Shown one piece after another: positions 22,279 through 22,966 of a DNA stretch of 22,966 bases. The stretch's first letter is position 1; every line of letters begins with the position of its first letter. A model generated the notes under the pieces. That model was not told the DNA's origin. It saw only the letters and a list, made by a program, of their open reading frames with translations, and searched no databases. The stretch is from JAFGBH01 sp964430915. GTDB lineage: Bacteria > Desulfobacterota > Syntrophia > Syntrophales > UBA2210. Position numbers and translations under genes: made by a program. The stretch spans positions 1 through 22,966 of the forward strand of contig CAYSHT010000020.1 of the NCBI GenBank assembly GCA_964430915.1, given 5' to 3'.

Positions 22279-22966
22279 ATGGCTAAAACCAACTTTACCA
22301 TTGATGAACAGCTCGGCATTTTCACCCTGACCAACCCACCATTAAATCTTATTGATATGGAGATGCTTGATGAATTTGAAGCATTTTTAGACAACATCGC
22401 GCAGTACGATATACGGGCCATCCTGCTGCAGGCTGAAGGCGACATGTTTTCCGCCGGCGTAAATGTTGAGGATGTTTTTAAGGGCCGTTCGCAATCCGAG
22501 GCACTGGCAATGCTCGAAAGATTCAACCACACGCTATCCCGTTTTGAACAGCTACCGCTCCCTACCCTGGCTGTAGTGCATGGCGATTGCTACACTGCCG
22601 GTTTTGAAATGGTTCTGGCATGTGACATGGCGTGGGCTGCGGATACAGCTAAACTGGGTTTGATTGAGGCGGTAATCGGCACCACACCGATGGGGGGCGG
22701 AACTCAAAGGCTCACACAAAGGGTTGGGGCAGCCAGAGCCGCCGAAATGATCATGTCCGCCAGTTTTTATGATGCCGCTACCCTTGAAAAATGGCACATT
22801 ATTAATCGTGTGCTTCCTCAAAACGAACTCATGGATAAGGCACTTCGATTTGCAAAAAGACTCTCCAAGGGACCGACCCTGGCATACGCTGCAACCAAAC
22901 TATTGATACGAGAAACCAGAGACAATGGCATAAAGGCTGCCGACAAACGCCTCCCTGAAATTGCAG
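22279..22966 (+). CDS. Enoyl-CoA hydratase / crotonase family protein (3' end beyond window)
   Basis: From ATG 22279, with ATGGAGGCG as ribosome site, 229 codons are open to the window edge; the family usually has about 260. The CoA and oxyanion-hole segments are MFSAGVNVEDVF (56-67) and HGDCYTAGFEMVLACD (101-116). Glu110 and Glu130 (KLGLIEAVIGTTPMGGGTQR) stand 20 apart, the spacing of the two catalytic glutamates of rat mitochondrial enoyl-CoA hydratase (144 and 164). A true hydratase of fatty-acid or aromatic-acid beta-oxidation is therefore more likely than an isomerase. TAGFE replaces the common LGGGCE. No other beta-oxidation gene is visible in the window. The 114 bases before it hold only a 9-codon frame. 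Confidence 0.9.
   Translation, partial: MAKTNFTIDEQLGIFTLTNPPLNLIDMEMLDEFEAFLDNIAQYDIRAILLQAEGDMFSAGVNVEDVFKGRSQSEALAMLERFNHTLSRFEQLPLPTLAVVHGDCYTAGFEMVLACDMAWAADTAKLGLIEAVIGTTPMGGGTQRLTQRVGAARAAEMIMSASFYDAATLEKWHIINRVLPQNELMDKALRFAKRLSKGPTLAYAATKLLIRETRDNGIKAADKRLPEIA

Overview
The window looks like a scaffold from a Gram-negative, probably anaerobic bacterium of the Desulfobacterota / Syntrophales type. This is inferred from gene content: a KamA-type radical SAM enzyme, a DsrE-like protein, a TRL-like lipoprotein, a CGGC protein, Sec signal peptides, and short dyad repeats of the 'GTCATTGCGA...' kind. No rRNA, tRNA, CRISPR array, prophage or complete transposase gene was found. A run of 100 N marks a scaffold join.

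Layout. 1-84 holds the 5' end of a minus-strand gene, possibly a GNAT acetyltransferase. 150-512 is a composite of short dyad repeats. 729-1845 carries a membrane-anchored coiled-coil protein and a YcgN-type cysteine-cluster protein. 1886-5331 (minus) is a polar amino-acid ABC importer (binding protein, permease, ATPase) downstream of a KamA-family aminomutase. 5872-6939 is a divergent YchF-like GTPase/ATPase with a good promoter. 7036-7576 is a second composite repeat block containing the assembly gap. 7617-11415 (minus) is a three-gene unit: DUF885 metallopeptidase-like protein, ATP-grasp-like protein, class I methyltransferase. The first two carry in-frame stops and the second also has a frameshift. 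11785-15274 (minus) holds two glycosyltransferases, a TRL-like lipoprotein and a CGGC-domain protein. 15427-19668 (minus) holds an N-acyl-D-amino-acid deacylase-like amidohydrolase, a small membrane protein, a second amidohydrolase and an SGNH hydrolase. From about 19700 the direction switches to plus: macro-domain protein, AbrB/MazE-like antitoxin without a visible toxin, DsrE-like protein, exported DUF4412-like protein, and a crotonase cut by the window end.

The strongest unusual signal is a family of about 110-bp palindromic elements with TTGAA/TTCAA-like ends: 5711-5822, 11417-11502 (partial), 14695-14808 and 20954-21070. One copy sits inside the DsrE-like gene. It is 114 bp long, open in the reading frame, and adds 38 residues without breaking the protein, much as Rickettsia palindromic elements do. 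A second copy ends one base before the start codon of the damaged DUF885 gene. Two adjacent genes carrying nonsense codons suggest that the DUF885 / ATP-grasp / methyltransferase unit is decaying, unless these are consensus errors.
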